This document shows, one piece after another, positions 11,280-22,400 of a DNA stretch of 36,601 bases. The DNA comes from Priapulus caudatus (lineage: Eukaryota; Priapulida; Priapulimorpha; Priapulimorphida; Priapulidae): NCBI RefSeq assembly GCF_000485595.1, contig NW_014578345.1, positions 19,800 through 56,400 on the forward strand, in the 5' to 3' direction. The translations under genes and the position numbers were made by a program. The notes beneath the pieces are model-generated. The model saw nothing but the letters and a program-made list of their open reading frames with translations. It was not told the DNA's origin and ran no database searches. Within the stretch, counting starts at the first letter, position 1. The number at the start of each line of letters is the position of its first letter.

Positions 11280-11860
11280 GAGTGTGTTAGGGGCATAGAA
11301 ATAAATAGAGATACGTATGTTATTATGTTATAGTATATTATTTCTATGGTTGGGGGGATGATGAAGCTTGAATAGACGGAGGATGAGAATGCTAAGAGGA
11401 TGAGGATGCTAACACATTAATTACGGATAACACAACATGTTTTCAACATGACTTCATGGGTCGTGCGGCGACTCATGCATTTTTTACCGATGTTATGGAG
11501 GGATGGATCTATAGGTCACGGACCGAGTAGTGGCCTGCGTTTACCGCTTAACTGAAACATCATAGCTTTCGAGGTTTTTTAGACAGTTGAACGCCGACGC
11601 ATGCGCGCACATGCCGCATATGACACGCACATTCAACTACACACGACATCAACACACACACACACATCAACACACACACACACCCACACAACAACAACAA
11701 CGACAACACACACCACTCAAGTTGTACACAGCTCGTCAGTAAACGCGGCTTATACGGAGCCATCAGAGAGATGTCTAGCTGTTTGTAGCGGATGTATAAT
11801 TGTAGCTACTACATATATAGCAGCGTAAGCGAGCTGCTCCAGCCGTGTAAACGATGCAGA
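11280..11860. other. intergenic DNA, partly CA-rich
   Basis: 11600-11720 contains ACAC and ACAACA simple repeats. The rest shows no recognisable gene or element. Confidence 0.5.
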
Positions 11861-12195
11861 GAGGGAAGGAGCGGACGAGAGAGAGACGAAAGGAGAGAGG
11901 GGTGCTGCGCGCGAGAGAGAGAAGACTCGCGCGCCGTATGAGAGCGAGAGAGTGGTGAGAGAGAGACGAGAAAGGACAGAGGACAGAGAGAGAGGACGAG
12001 CGATGAGAGAGAGAGAGAGGATGAGCAGGAGAAGAGAGATGAGCAGAAGATGAGAGAGTGCGCGCGCGAGAAGAAGGCGAGAAAGAGAGAGAGAGTAGGA
12101 GAGAGAGAAGAGAGAGAGAGAGAGACGAGTGAAGAGAGAGAGAGAGAGAGAGAGAGATCGCTGCCGCTGGAGAGAGTGAGAGAGAGAGAGAGCTT
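11860..12195 (+). repeat. (GA)n-rich block
   Basis: Interrupted GAGAGA with GACGA and GATGAG variants. The minus-strand Ser/Leu frame is an artefact. Confidence 0.93.
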
Positions 12196-12304
12196 TAAGC
12201 TAGCAGAGATATAGCGGAGGCTAGGGAGGGCCAGTGTCACAGGTCGAAGGTATAAGGGGTAAGGTCACGGCTGTACAGGCCGCAGTAAAGCACAATTAAG
12301 TCTC

Positions 12305-12565
12305 ATGTACGCACAACACACCACGCCACAACACACCAACACGCACGCACACAACCGCACGACACCACACACACGCCGCACACACCCACACGCGACACAC
12401 CACGCACGCACACACACACGCGACGCACACACACGCGCGACGCCACACAAACACGCACGACACCAAACAACACGCACGCACAACCAGCCGCACGCACACC
12501 CCACGCTACGTAGACGCACACCACACGCGCCCGCACGCACCGCGACGCACACGCACGCACAACAC
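12305..12565 (+). repeat. CA/CGCA-rich block
   Basis: Interrupted ACACGC motifs, similar in style to 8225-8575. Confidence 0.9.
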
Positions 12566-12774
12566 GTATATATATTTGCATAAGTATATATATTACTTTT
12601 GACTCACATGTCGGTCAAACAGCTGCTGTTTTATCCTGGTATGCCATTAAACCCTTAAAATATCGATTTTATTTAATATTGCGCTTCCATTTATTAAATG
12701 TACATTTTATATGAAGCCCGATGCACGTATCGAAGAGAGAAGCACGATGCATGAACACTGCAAAGCTTGTGGAA

Positions 12775-13275
12775 GTGTGGTGTGTGTGAACATGTGTGTG
12801 TGTTGTGTGTGGCACATCCACGCGGGGTGGTTGTGTGTGTGTGTGTGTGTGTGTGTCGTGTGTGTGGTGGGTGTGGTGGTGTGTCGTGTGTGCGTGCCTG
12901 TGTGTGTGCGTGTATGTGTGTGTGTGTGTGTGCGTGTGATGGTGTGCGTGCGTGCCACCGTGCGCTGTGTGCCGGCTGCGATGACGTCTGCGTGTGTGGC
13001 GTGCGTGCGCTGTTGCGTGTGAGCGTGTTGTGTGGTAGTGTGTGTGTGTGTGTCGTGCGTGCGTTGGTGCGGGCGTGTGCTGACGTTGGTGGTGCGTGCG
13101 TGTGCGCCACTGTGGATGGTGTGTGTATGTTGTGCGTGTGTGAGTGTCGTTGTACGGTTGTGTGGCCTCTGTGTGGGTGTAGTGGTGCGTGTGTTGCAGT
13201 GCGTGCGTGCGTAGCGTGGCTGTGTGATGGCGTCGGTGTATGCGCGTTGCGTGCGTGTGCCGTCTGCGCGTCGCC
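12775..13275 (+). repeat. GT/GCGT-rich block
   Basis: Interrupted TGTG and TGCG motifs, the complement in style of the CA-rich block at 12305-12565. The pair flanks about 200 bases of normal sequence, so a long imperfect hairpin is possible. It follows from composition and not from a specific inverted copy. Confidence 0.9.
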
Positions 13276-13299
13276 TGCCTGCTACTGTGGAACTCAATT

Positions 13300-15060
13300 A
13301 AGTTGACGCATGGCGCAGACGGCAGCACGTATCATTGCCTCTTTAATCAATGTACTATTTCCAGGTTTTTTTATAACGCGAAGATTTGCTAACTCCCCAC
13401 CCCTATCCCGCCGCTCCCGCCCGCGCCGACGCTGTGAGAGCAGCTGCGTGACCTCGGGTTAAGTGAAATGTCGGGATATGGCACCAGTCTATGTGAATGC
13501 ACGTGGTCGCGTTAGGATTTAACTGTAAACTTAACTATGTTTCGACTTGTCATATTATTGAGGGATATTTACTCGTGTTCGTTCGACTAAACAACGCGGC
13601 GTGCTGTTTATCGCATTCAACACCAGTCTACCATTTTAGCCATCTAGCATATACATTACCATCTACATCCATTAACATCTACCATCCACAATCTACAATG
13701 CTACAAATCTACCATCACCATCTTCAGTGGCAATATGTATGATCAGTACTGGGCTTCACCACAACACACCTGCAACACGAGAGCTGCTGTTTAGCCATGT
13801 AAAGTAACTCGCAGATCTCGTAGTATTTAAATTTCGGAATGCTAGACGACACGGGATGGAAGTTGAGTTGAGGGGTGGGTAACGGCGAACCTGTTACTCC
13901 ACTAAAAAGTAAATTTTTCTCATATTCGAGTATCGTTTCTGCCTCCGTACTAAAGAGGGAAAAGGAGGGGAGGGAAATGAGGCGGGGAGGAACGGGCAAG
14001 GAGGGGAGGGACGGGAAGGCAGTGGGAGGGAGGGAAGCGAGCGCGGGGAGGGACGGGCAGGATGGGGGGAGGGAAGGAAGGAGGGGGAGGGAGGCGAGGA
14101 CGGGCGAGCGGTAGGAAGTGAGGGGGGAGGGAGGAAATGAGGTTGGAGGGATGGGAAGAAGGGTGGAGGAGGAGTTTACAATCTCATAGAATGTGCCATC
14201 TTCTTCTTAGGCGCGATTAAAGGTTTCGGAGTGGTTTTGAGTTGTATTTTCTAGTTTCTCTGTAAAGACAACGCTATCTCCTTGAGAGTGCTTTCCTCTT
14301 TGACTACTATTATATACCGGAATAACGGGTGCGCTCCAAGACACCTCCTAATATAAGAGAACTAAAATATAGAAAGTTTAAGACTAAGATCTTAAGTCTC
14401 TTATAGAGACTCCTCTATAAGCGAGTACGTATAAGAGAAATCTTGTGATAGAAGGCGCCTGCACGCCATATCGTCGATACTTGACTCCCAGCGCTACATG
14501 GCGGCGAGGAAGCCCCTCCTGTAGGGGCGCTGGAGTACGCGTCCTTGAACGTGTACTTGGAGGGCACCGCCATGACCGTTGATGACTCTCTCATTCATTT
14601 CTCCTCCCTAGTTACGCGCGCCTCTTTCTTTAATATGCGTTTCGACTGTGTCCGGTACACTCACTGTAGTAGGTAGGAGTGTTAAGTTGTCGATATTTAC
14701 TTTTGACGTTTACTTTATACGATGCTTATACTACGTGCTATCTTCGCTGCTGATGCAGTTGCTGACGATGTGTTCGAGTTGCAATGTATTACGATCTATC
14801 ATACTACAAGTAAGCGTTATGATAATTCAAGTATGCAAGTATTATGTTATTACGATGCACGTGATATGAGCCCGCGAGACGGCGTGGCGGCGACGGCTAC
14901 GTTGACGATACCGCGCCGACAGCGCCATCTATGTGCGTACAAGTGCGATTTCGATATGGTATATGACATGACTATATGTATTAATCACCGTTCTGCGTTT
15001 CTTCACTAACGTCTCGCACTGATAGTCTATCGAGGCATATATGCAGTGTTAGCGTGCGAT
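13300..15060. other. intergenic DNA with a G-rich segment
   Basis: 13940-14170 is GGGA/GGAG purine-rich. Around 14490-14535 a partial dyad (CCAGCGCTACA, then TGTAGGGGCGCTGG) suggests a small hairpin or MITE fragment. No exon is recognised. Confidence 0.45.
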
Positions 15061-15067
15061 GAGGCAC

Positions 15068-15175
15068 ATGTGTGTGTGTGTGTGTGTGTGGTGTGTGGTG
15101 TGGCCATGTGTGCGTTGCGTGCGTGCGTCTGTGCGTGCGTGTGCGTGTGTAGTGTGCTGGTGTGGTGTGTGAGAG
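15068..15175 (+). repeat. TG/TGCG-rich simple repeat
   Basis: Interrupted GTGTGT and GTGCGT over about 105 bases. Confidence 0.9.
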
Positions 15176-15394
15176 CGTAGTTTTCTACTGCTAGAAATGA
15201 TGCACGCAATAGACAAAAGTCCGCGAGTTACATGTATACTAGTTCTAGGAATTTCTTTTCCGATAATATCGACGTACCAGGGTAACCTCCGATAGCTACC
15301 CTAGGGGACATAGACCGTATCAGCCTAAGGCTCTAGCATTTCTCTCTACTGTTATACAGTAATTCTGCGCGTGTGTTAGAGCGCGAGATATTGC

Positions 15395-15545
15395 GGCCAT
15401 CATCATCATCATCAGCAGCAAGCAGCAGCACAGCATAACAGCGGCAGCATGCAGCAGTAGCCGTAGCAGCAGCAAGCAGCAGCAGCGGTACCAGACGCAG
15501 CCCATGCCAGCAGCAACAGCAGCAGCGAGCAGCAGCAGCAACAGC
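15395..15545 (+). repeat. CAG/CAT triplet-rich repeat
   Basis: Starts with a short (ATC)n run, then an interrupted CAGCAG/CAGCAA tract with GTA and GCGG interruptions. Neither strand shows splice signals or conserved flanks, so I do not call a polyglutamine gene. Confidence 0.88.
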
Positions 15546-15777
15546 GTATGACGTATGTGTCCGTCACTTATCAAACAATGCAAACATCCCGCGAGAGCGT
15601 ACGCAGGCCTGATATATGTACACATAGCTCCCCCGACGGGGACGATGCGGGAGTTTGTTTGGTGTTTTAATACAATATAATTAATTATGCCGTTTTAATT
15701 AAAATCAGGTAGAAACAATTAGCAGCGATGTTCCGGCTTTTTACCGTGCGGTGGATGTTCACGGAAGCCGCTGACGA

Positions 15778-16055
15778 ACACACACACACAAACACACACA
15801 CACACACACATACACACACGCACGCACGCAGCACGCCGATGATTGCACCCACCCACACACCACCACACACAACACGGCACGCAGCACGCACGGCGACGCT
15901 ACGAGCACGCACGCACGCACGCATTGCACCACGCACTCCACACTGACACGCACCACAACACCCCCACAAACACACACACACCCACAAACACACACACACA
16001 CAACGCGCGCGCGCGACACGCAGCACGCCATGCACCACACCGCACACTCACACGC
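15778..16055 (+). repeat. CA/CGCA-rich block
   Basis: Interrupted ACAC/CACGCA motifs. 16060-16550 downstream is normal-complexity DNA with a 107-codon + frame (16111-16434) that matches no family I know. Confidence 0.9.
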
Positions 16056-16549
16056 TTCTCACACTATGTTTGGTAGATTTAGGAATGGAGGTGAACATTG
16101 AGGAAGGCGCATGAACTCGGAGAGCTACAGGCGAATCATGCGATACGGGACTCAGGGACAGAGCATACACCACATACGTCTTTTTTCATCTTGCTTTTAC
16201 AAGCAACTTAACTGTGAGGGGCCGATTTACGCACACAAAGGCAAACTGGAGAATGTAATTAACAATAACAATGACGAAGAGAACAAACGACATAAGCAAA
16301 CACTTACAATCAAAACGAACACAGTAGACCGACGACCAGACATGCAAATCAAGTCACAATGTGATGACGACGTGGTACACACATACAGGCAGTCAGTTGC
16401 AGCCAAGGCGAACGGGCAGCAGTTACGACAGTAACATTAAATAAGCTTCTTACGTAATATAATGCTGCCTGCAACATACTCCGTTAAGAATAAAGAGGAT
16501 GACACCGCGATAAGAATATCCTACGCCTATAAGATACGCCACCTGGCGC

Positions 16550-16567
16550 AATCTCTCTCTCTCTCTC

Positions 16568-16608
<41 letters not shown>

Positions 16609-17000
16609 CTCTCTCTCTCTCTTCTTTCTCTCTCTCTCTCTCTCTGACTCTCTCTCGTCTCTGCTCTTGGTCTCTCTCTCCTTTCTCTCTCCTCTCTCTC
16701 TCTACTCTCTCTCATCTTTCTCTCTCTCATCTTTCTCTCTCTCTCTCTCTTACTGTCTTCGGCTCTCGCTCTCTCTCTCTCTGTTAGTCCTTGGTCTACT
16801 CTCTATCGGCTCTCTCTCCTCCCCCTCCTCCCTCTAGTACCAACCCCTCCTCGTCATTAGATACCAGCTGCTAGGCCCAATACATTTATATGGTGATTAT
16901 GTAATATTTTACAGCATCTAATCTGAGGCTGCTGCTTAGCATATTCCAACGGCGGCCGTACACACCATACAAACCAGTCCGAAGCAGGGGTTACGACCAG
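16550..17000 (+). repeat. direct duplication, copy 1: CT block plus unique flank
   Basis: A CT-rich block (about 16550-16830) is followed by a unique segment (about 16858-17000) containing CATTTATATGGTGAT, TATTTTACAGCAT and GGGGTTACGAC. The same order occurs again at 17115-17615. Confidence 0.8.
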
Positions 17001-17114
17001 AAATCAGAATGAAGCTTTTTCAGTAATAATTTCTAGCACGCAATCTCATAAAATCTATCACACACCCTTACAGCGCCAATAAAAGATTCCACCACGCAAT
17101 AAAGATAGCCAACA

Positions 17115-17360
17115 TGGCTTCTCTTGCTTTCTCTCTCTCGGCTCCTGTCTATCTGTCTCATCTCTCTCTGCTCTGTCTCTCTCGTTTCTCTCTCTCTCTT
17201 GTTTCTTCTTCTCTCTCTCTCATCTCTCTCTTCTCTTTCTCTTCTCTCTCTCTCTCTCTCTTCTTTCTTCTCTCTTTCTCTTACTCTCTCTCGCTGTGTC
17301 TTCTTCTCTCTTTTCTCTCTCTCTCTCTATCTCTTACCTGCTCTTCTCTCTCTCTCTTGC

Positions 17361-17406
<46 letters not shown>

Positions 17407-17615
17407 CGCTCTCTCTCTCTCCCCACACTCTCTCTCACCCTCCCCCCTCAACCTCCCTCTCATATAGATACCAGCTTCTAAGCGGTACATTTATATGGTG
17501 ATATGTAAATATTTTACAGCATTAATATGAGCCTGCTGTTAGCCGATGACAGTTATTCCAATGCGCGGCGTACAAACAGTACAAACAGACCAGCAAAGGG
17601 TTACGACAGGAAAGA
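17115..17615 (+). repeat. direct duplication, copy 2: CT block plus unique flank
   Basis: A CT-rich block (about 17120-17460) is followed by ATAGATACCAGCTTCTAAGC, CATTTATATGGTGAT, TATTTTACAGCAT and AGGGTTACGAC, parallel to copy 1. The flanks differ by scattered substitutions and indels. Confidence 0.8.
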
Positions 17616-17851
17616 TTCCAACACGCGGCTTCACCGCATCCCTTCCGCATCCGCAACAATTCACGTCTGATTACTTATTTCTATTAACGCGCGAAAGCAA
17701 ACACCCGTCGCGAACGAATGAATGCCGAACACGAACTTATTTCGCAACCAATCTTTTAAGATATTTTTTAAAGAAATGTTTAAGATCGACCTGCACGGAC
17801 GGACAACATTAAAACCCAAACACAGATACATCACACGGTTACTCCCACGGG

Positions 17852-18097
17852 CAGGGCCATAGCCTGGGGGGGGGCAAGGGGGGCAGCTGCCACCCACTAG
17901 ATTTTGGAGCAAAATTAAAAAAATAAATTGTTGTACTAAAAGCGAATTGTCGTAGTCAGAATGGAGGCTGCACATTTACTCAAAAGTACCTCAAATACCA
18001 TCTCCTGCGATCTGCATTTTCAAAATGTTTTGTGGGAGGACCCCCAGACCCTCCACCTGTTTCTCACGCCCTCCTGGAAATCCTCGATCTGCCACTG
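17852..18097 (+). mobile_element. hAT-like non-autonomous transposon relic
   Basis: The left end begins CAGGGCCATAGCC followed by a G-rich run. The right end, read on the - strand, begins CAGTGGCAGATCG and then AGGATTTCCAGGAGG. Such termini, with long G/C-rich subterminal stretches, are typical of animal hAT (Tip100/ZMYM-like) elements. The interior of 246 bases is non-coding. I find no matching target-site duplication, so the borders are uncertain. Confidence 0.45.
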
Positions 18098-18549
18098 CCC
18101 CCATAGGAATTTGCTCAGCCTACGGACCTGACGGGGTTATATATCTGACGGGGCTACGGCAAGCTATTCTCTGCGATACGCAGTGCAAAGTTGCGCCATT
18201 CCACTATCCAAATATCTGTCCGCATTCAGATAATGCTGAATAATCATGAATAACAGATGACACCGTGGTGAAACTTTTTCTCAGCCACAGAGCCGTCGAA
18301 TTCGTCAACTGAACAAATTACAGGGAGTCTGCTGGGAACGCATCCAATTTCGGTGCCAAATAGTAAACAGCATTTTGCGCAGACCTGCGGAGCCTCAGGA
18401 AATTAAACCAAACATTGTTTTCCTTGTTCTCCCCCGACTTCGCTTTGTTGATCTCCACGTAATAAAGGAACCACTTGGAAACTGTACTGCCAGAGAAACG
18501 AAACGAGCATAAAAAACAAGAAGTCGTTCTCTTTCGTGGTAAGCGTGCT

Positions 18550-18555
18550 TTTATT
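18550..18555 (-). promoter_or_regulatory. possible polyadenylation signal for CCT6
   Basis: AATAAA on the - strand, about 815 bases beyond the CCT6 stop codon. It is the nearest canonical hexamer I noticed. A variant signal closer to the stop is equally possible. Confidence 0.25.
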
Positions 18556-18654
18556 TCGAGAGGGGGGCGGGGAATTTTTGCACAAAGGAGAAACAATATT
18601 GCATACCAGAGCAGAACGAACTCGCGAGACTTGTGATGCGACAATTAGGTTAAA

Positions 18655-18940
18655 CCGGCCGACGCGCAGACGCCACAGCAACTGATGACATCACAGATGC
18701 GCAGACACCACAGTTATTGATGACGTCACAGATGCGCAGATGCCACAGCTACTGATGACATCATAAATGCACAGACGCCACAGCAACTGATGACATCACA
18801 GATGCGCAGACGCCACAGAAACTGATGACATCACAGGCACCACAGATACTGATGACATCACAAACATGCAGACGCCACAGCTACTGATGACATCATGGAT
18901 GCGCAGACGCCACAGCTACTGATGACATCACAGATGGACA
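18655..18940 (+). repeat. 35-bp minisatellite with TGACATCA core
   Basis: About eight copies of a 35-bp unit: CAGATGCGCAGACGCCACAG followed by CTACTGATGACATCA. One copy has TGACGTCA instead of TGACATCA, and one copy is shortened near 18836. Confidence 0.95.
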
Positions 18941-19079
18941 CTGTGTCTGGTCCCGTCTCACACGCGCGGGGGAACATGTCACACCGGATCGGAGCGACGC
19001 GTGTTCGGCCCGCTCTCCGCACGACTCTGCCGTCGGCGCGGTCTCCACGGCAACTGCGAGGATTTTTCTCGGCAGCGAC

Positions 19080-19174
19080 TAACGAGCAATTAACATCTGC
19101 AATCGCTCGTGCCTGCCTCGCCGCCGTGCGTTCTCGTCGCCGCACGAGCGACTGCAGATGTTAATTGCTCGTTA
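19080..19174. repeat. 33-bp inverted repeat (hairpin) in the CCT6 3' flank
   Basis: The left arm 19080-19112 (TAACGAGCAATTAACATCTG followed by CAATCGCTCGTGC) is the reverse complement of the right arm 19142-19174 with one mismatch. The loop is 29 bases. It lies about 200-290 bases past the CCT6 stop, so it would form a strong stem in the 3' UTR if that region is transcribed. It could equally be a small foldback element. Confidence 0.85.
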
Positions 19175-19367
19175 ATCGCTCGTTAAACACATTAGCGCGC
19201 GCCTCGCGGCCGCGCAGAAGCGTTCCCCCGCGAGAAAACACGAAAAGCGCGGAACAACAAAGCAAAATGCCGCGAGACGAAAAATACACGAAGGTGGTGA
19301 TCGAGAAAACATGAAAATTGCTGCACTAGATGGCGCCGCTCGGCGGTCGTCGTGGCAACGGCGGACG

Positions 19368-19440
19368 CTATCCCTTCAGCGACGACATGCCCGCTCGCAT
19401 TATCTCGTCCACCAGTAACAGGTTGCCGGCTATGACCGCA
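19368..19440 (-). CDS. CCT6: CCT6 terminal coding exon
   Basis: Encodes [20 protein letters not shown] followed by LKG and TAG (19368-19370). This is the nearly invariant C-terminus of CCT zeta in the equatorial domain. The acceptor is a strong pyrimidine tract ending CTTCTTGCAG. The first base (T) completes the TG left by the previous exon, giving cysteine, as expected from the HSC motif of the family. Confidence 0.95.
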
Positions 19441-22400
19441 CTGCAAGAAGAAAAAACGCAAAATAAAAAATCGATCGACGCACGTAAAATGCCGATTAGG
19501 CCTAAGATAAAATATTGCTTGTTTCCCCTTTACCGACTGACTCGCCAAAACGCCGCTACTCGACACATTTTATTGCGCGATTAAAACAAAACAAAAATTC
19601 TTTCGTTTCGCCAAAAAAAAAAAATCAAATTCGTTCCGCAAAAACATATACACAAAACAGAATATACAATATACATACACACATCTTGTCAAAACAAAAT
19701 AAAAAAGATTTCTCACCTACCTACCTACTCGGCACCCTGAGAGGCGAGTAGATAAAGGGGAAACAAACAATTTTTTAAGGATGGCCTTAAAAGCCGAAAA
19801 AACGGACACACAAGCGAACGACTGACTGGATTACTCGCATCGCAAAAAAACCTACGCGCAAAGTCTGCGGGAGTTAAGTCTCGTGGCGGGATCTCACGTA
19901 TGCCCGACACGTTAGTCACCCCGATATCGAAATCGCTCAGAGAATTCTGTTTTCTCGTTCATGCTTGTAGTCAGAAGAACGAAAGTCAATTACAGATTTC
20001 ACTCATCACGACGACTTCACGACATCGGTTTCAACGCGAGAACAAGTGGCGCCCTCTTACGGCAAACGACGAAGTGTTTTTAACAGAAGAAGATCAATTT
20101 TTCTCATTTTTCAGAGCCGACCACTTAAAACTGGTGTTACAATTACATATATGACAGTGCAAGCATATTAAACTGTGTGAAACACCTGAACACAAGGAAA
20201 TCCCACGAACACAACACCTACACACTACCCCAATAAGAATATACTCGGTCATATGCAAACGTGAAACGAAAGATAAGCAGCAAAGCTGTGTATTGGCAAG
20301 ACAGCAGAGAGCGCTCACACACGCGAGTACGGGCGTACGTAAAACGGGTATCGCTCCATCTCTCCTCGTCTCACCATCGCCAGCGACTTTCACACACGAT
20401 TGTACAATTACACGAGATTACGCTACGGCCGAACAACACCCAAACAAACCGATTTCATCAAGAAACTTGATCATTTCCTCCAGCAGATGGCACCACGGTG
20501 TTGTACGGTGCTACAGTCGCAGGCAACCAAGGCAAGCAACACAACTTACGCCTACGCCCGTAGTAAGTAGTAAGTAAGTAGTAAGTAAGTAGTAGTAAGT
20601 AGTATTAAGTAGTAAGTAAGTAGTAAGTAGTAAGTAGTAGTAAGTAGTAGTAATGTAGCGTAGCTTACCAGGAGTGTAGCAGCTGCCTCTTCACACGGTA
20701 GTTGTCCCATATACCGAGGTCGGCTGGAACGAGCGCGTCACCTACGATAGCGAAAAATAACCACTGGTAGAACTAGACAGAGGGCACTCATGGAGAGTGC
20801 ATACCTCCGCCAGCATGTAACATGTATGTGCAGACCTGCCAACATGTGGTGACATCACAGTATACAAGAGAATAAGTTAACGATTTTTTAACAGATTTTT
20901 ACCAGTTTCACAATAACGATTTCTTTTCCAGTGTATAATTAATTTATCATAAGTTATAAAGTGGTTAAGTGGTTATTTTATTTACCAGCTGTCAGATATT
21001 TACAGTGTATTTATTTTAAGCGCATAGTTCATTACAAGTCATTTGCATCAGTACAGAGTTCAGTAAGGAATCTGGCGGCAGCACAACAACGAAGCATGCT
21101 TATACAGTCAGACGATATTGGCATAACAACAGAGCGCGCTTACAGCGTCGGTCACAAACGCCGATGCGCGCACGTATAGTTACACACGAAATTGGCATAA
21201 CAACAGAGCGCACTTACAGCGTCGATCACCGACGCCGACGGCGCGCGCGCGTATAGAGGGCAGCACTCACCGGTGGCGAGGTCGATTCCGACGGGCTGCT
21301 TGCTCTCTGCGTATTCCTGCTGCAGCTTCACGATCGTGTCCTGAATGTCGAGGCCAGAGTTCTGAGCCAGGACCTTCGGAATCACGAGCAGCGCGTCGGC
21401 AAACGCCTGCACGCCGAGCCGCGCGCGACCCTACAAACACAAGAACGTCACTACGCGAAACGTCCTTGCACGTTGAGCCGGCTACGCGCCCCTACAAACA
21501 CCTAAGAACGTTCACTACTTGCGATACGCCTGCACGGCCGATCCCATGCGCGCGAACCTACAAACACAATGAACGTCATCTACCGCGAACGCCTGCCTGC
21601 CGAGGCCGCGCGCGCCGCCTACAAAACTACAATGGACACTACGCGAACGCCGCCTGCACTGACATTGCCTTCGGCATAAGTTCATTGTTTGTCCAAAGTT
21701 CTCATTCTCAGAAACGTCTGGATTAAAACTGTTTCCAGATTTAGTTTTGCCGACAGTTCTCTGCACAACATATTTCATGCAGCCATTCTGTTTAGTCAGT
21801 GTTGATTTTTATTGTAATAGTGATTTAGTTTTAATATTATAATATAATTAGTTACTTTATNNNNNNNNNNNNNNNNNNNNNNNNNCATGCTATGTGTTAC
21901 AGCCTTGCTCGCTGCGCCTGGTTGCTGCGCTCGCTTGACTCGACGCGTAATATCACTCGCGCGAACACACAAACACACTAACACACTAACGCACCCGAGA
22001 GCGATCACATAACCTCCATCCAACTACGCTTGGCGCGCGAGGTAATATCGCAACCAGGGGGACGTGACACGAGCGTGACATCACAGTATACAGGAATAAT
22101 TAACGATTTTTAACAGGATGTTTTAGCCGTTTCAAATAACGATTTCTTTCCATGCTATAATAATTATCATAAGTTATAAAGTGAGGTAAGTGGTTATTTT
22201 ATTTACCAGCTGTCAGATATTTACAGTGTATTTATTTAGCGCATAGTTCATTACAAGTCATTTGCATCAGTACAGAGTCAGTGGGAATCCCTATTTGTGC
22301 GGCAGCACAGAACAACGGAAGCATGCGTATAACATGGTCAGACGATTATTGCCATAACACACGACGCGCGCTTTGACAGCGTCGTCACTAAACGCCCCAT

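Noticed and set aside
12305-13275. Long hairpin between the CA-rich and GT-rich blocks
   Set aside because: Complementarity is due to dinucleotide composition; I could not find a specific inverted copy.
12265-13328. Cys/Val-rich or His/Thr-rich frames, possibly secreted peptides
   Set aside because: They arise from GT/CA repeats on both strands. The Cys spacing follows the repeat and not a peptide fold.
15320-15625. Possible polyglutamine or cysteine/leucine-rich protein over the CAG-rich tract
   Set aside because: No conserved flanks, splice sites or codon pattern; the frame is open only because of the triplet repeat.
16111-16434. 107-codon + frame of normal composition
   Set aside because: No family resemblance, no splice or polyadenylation context. 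It is within the length expected by chance.
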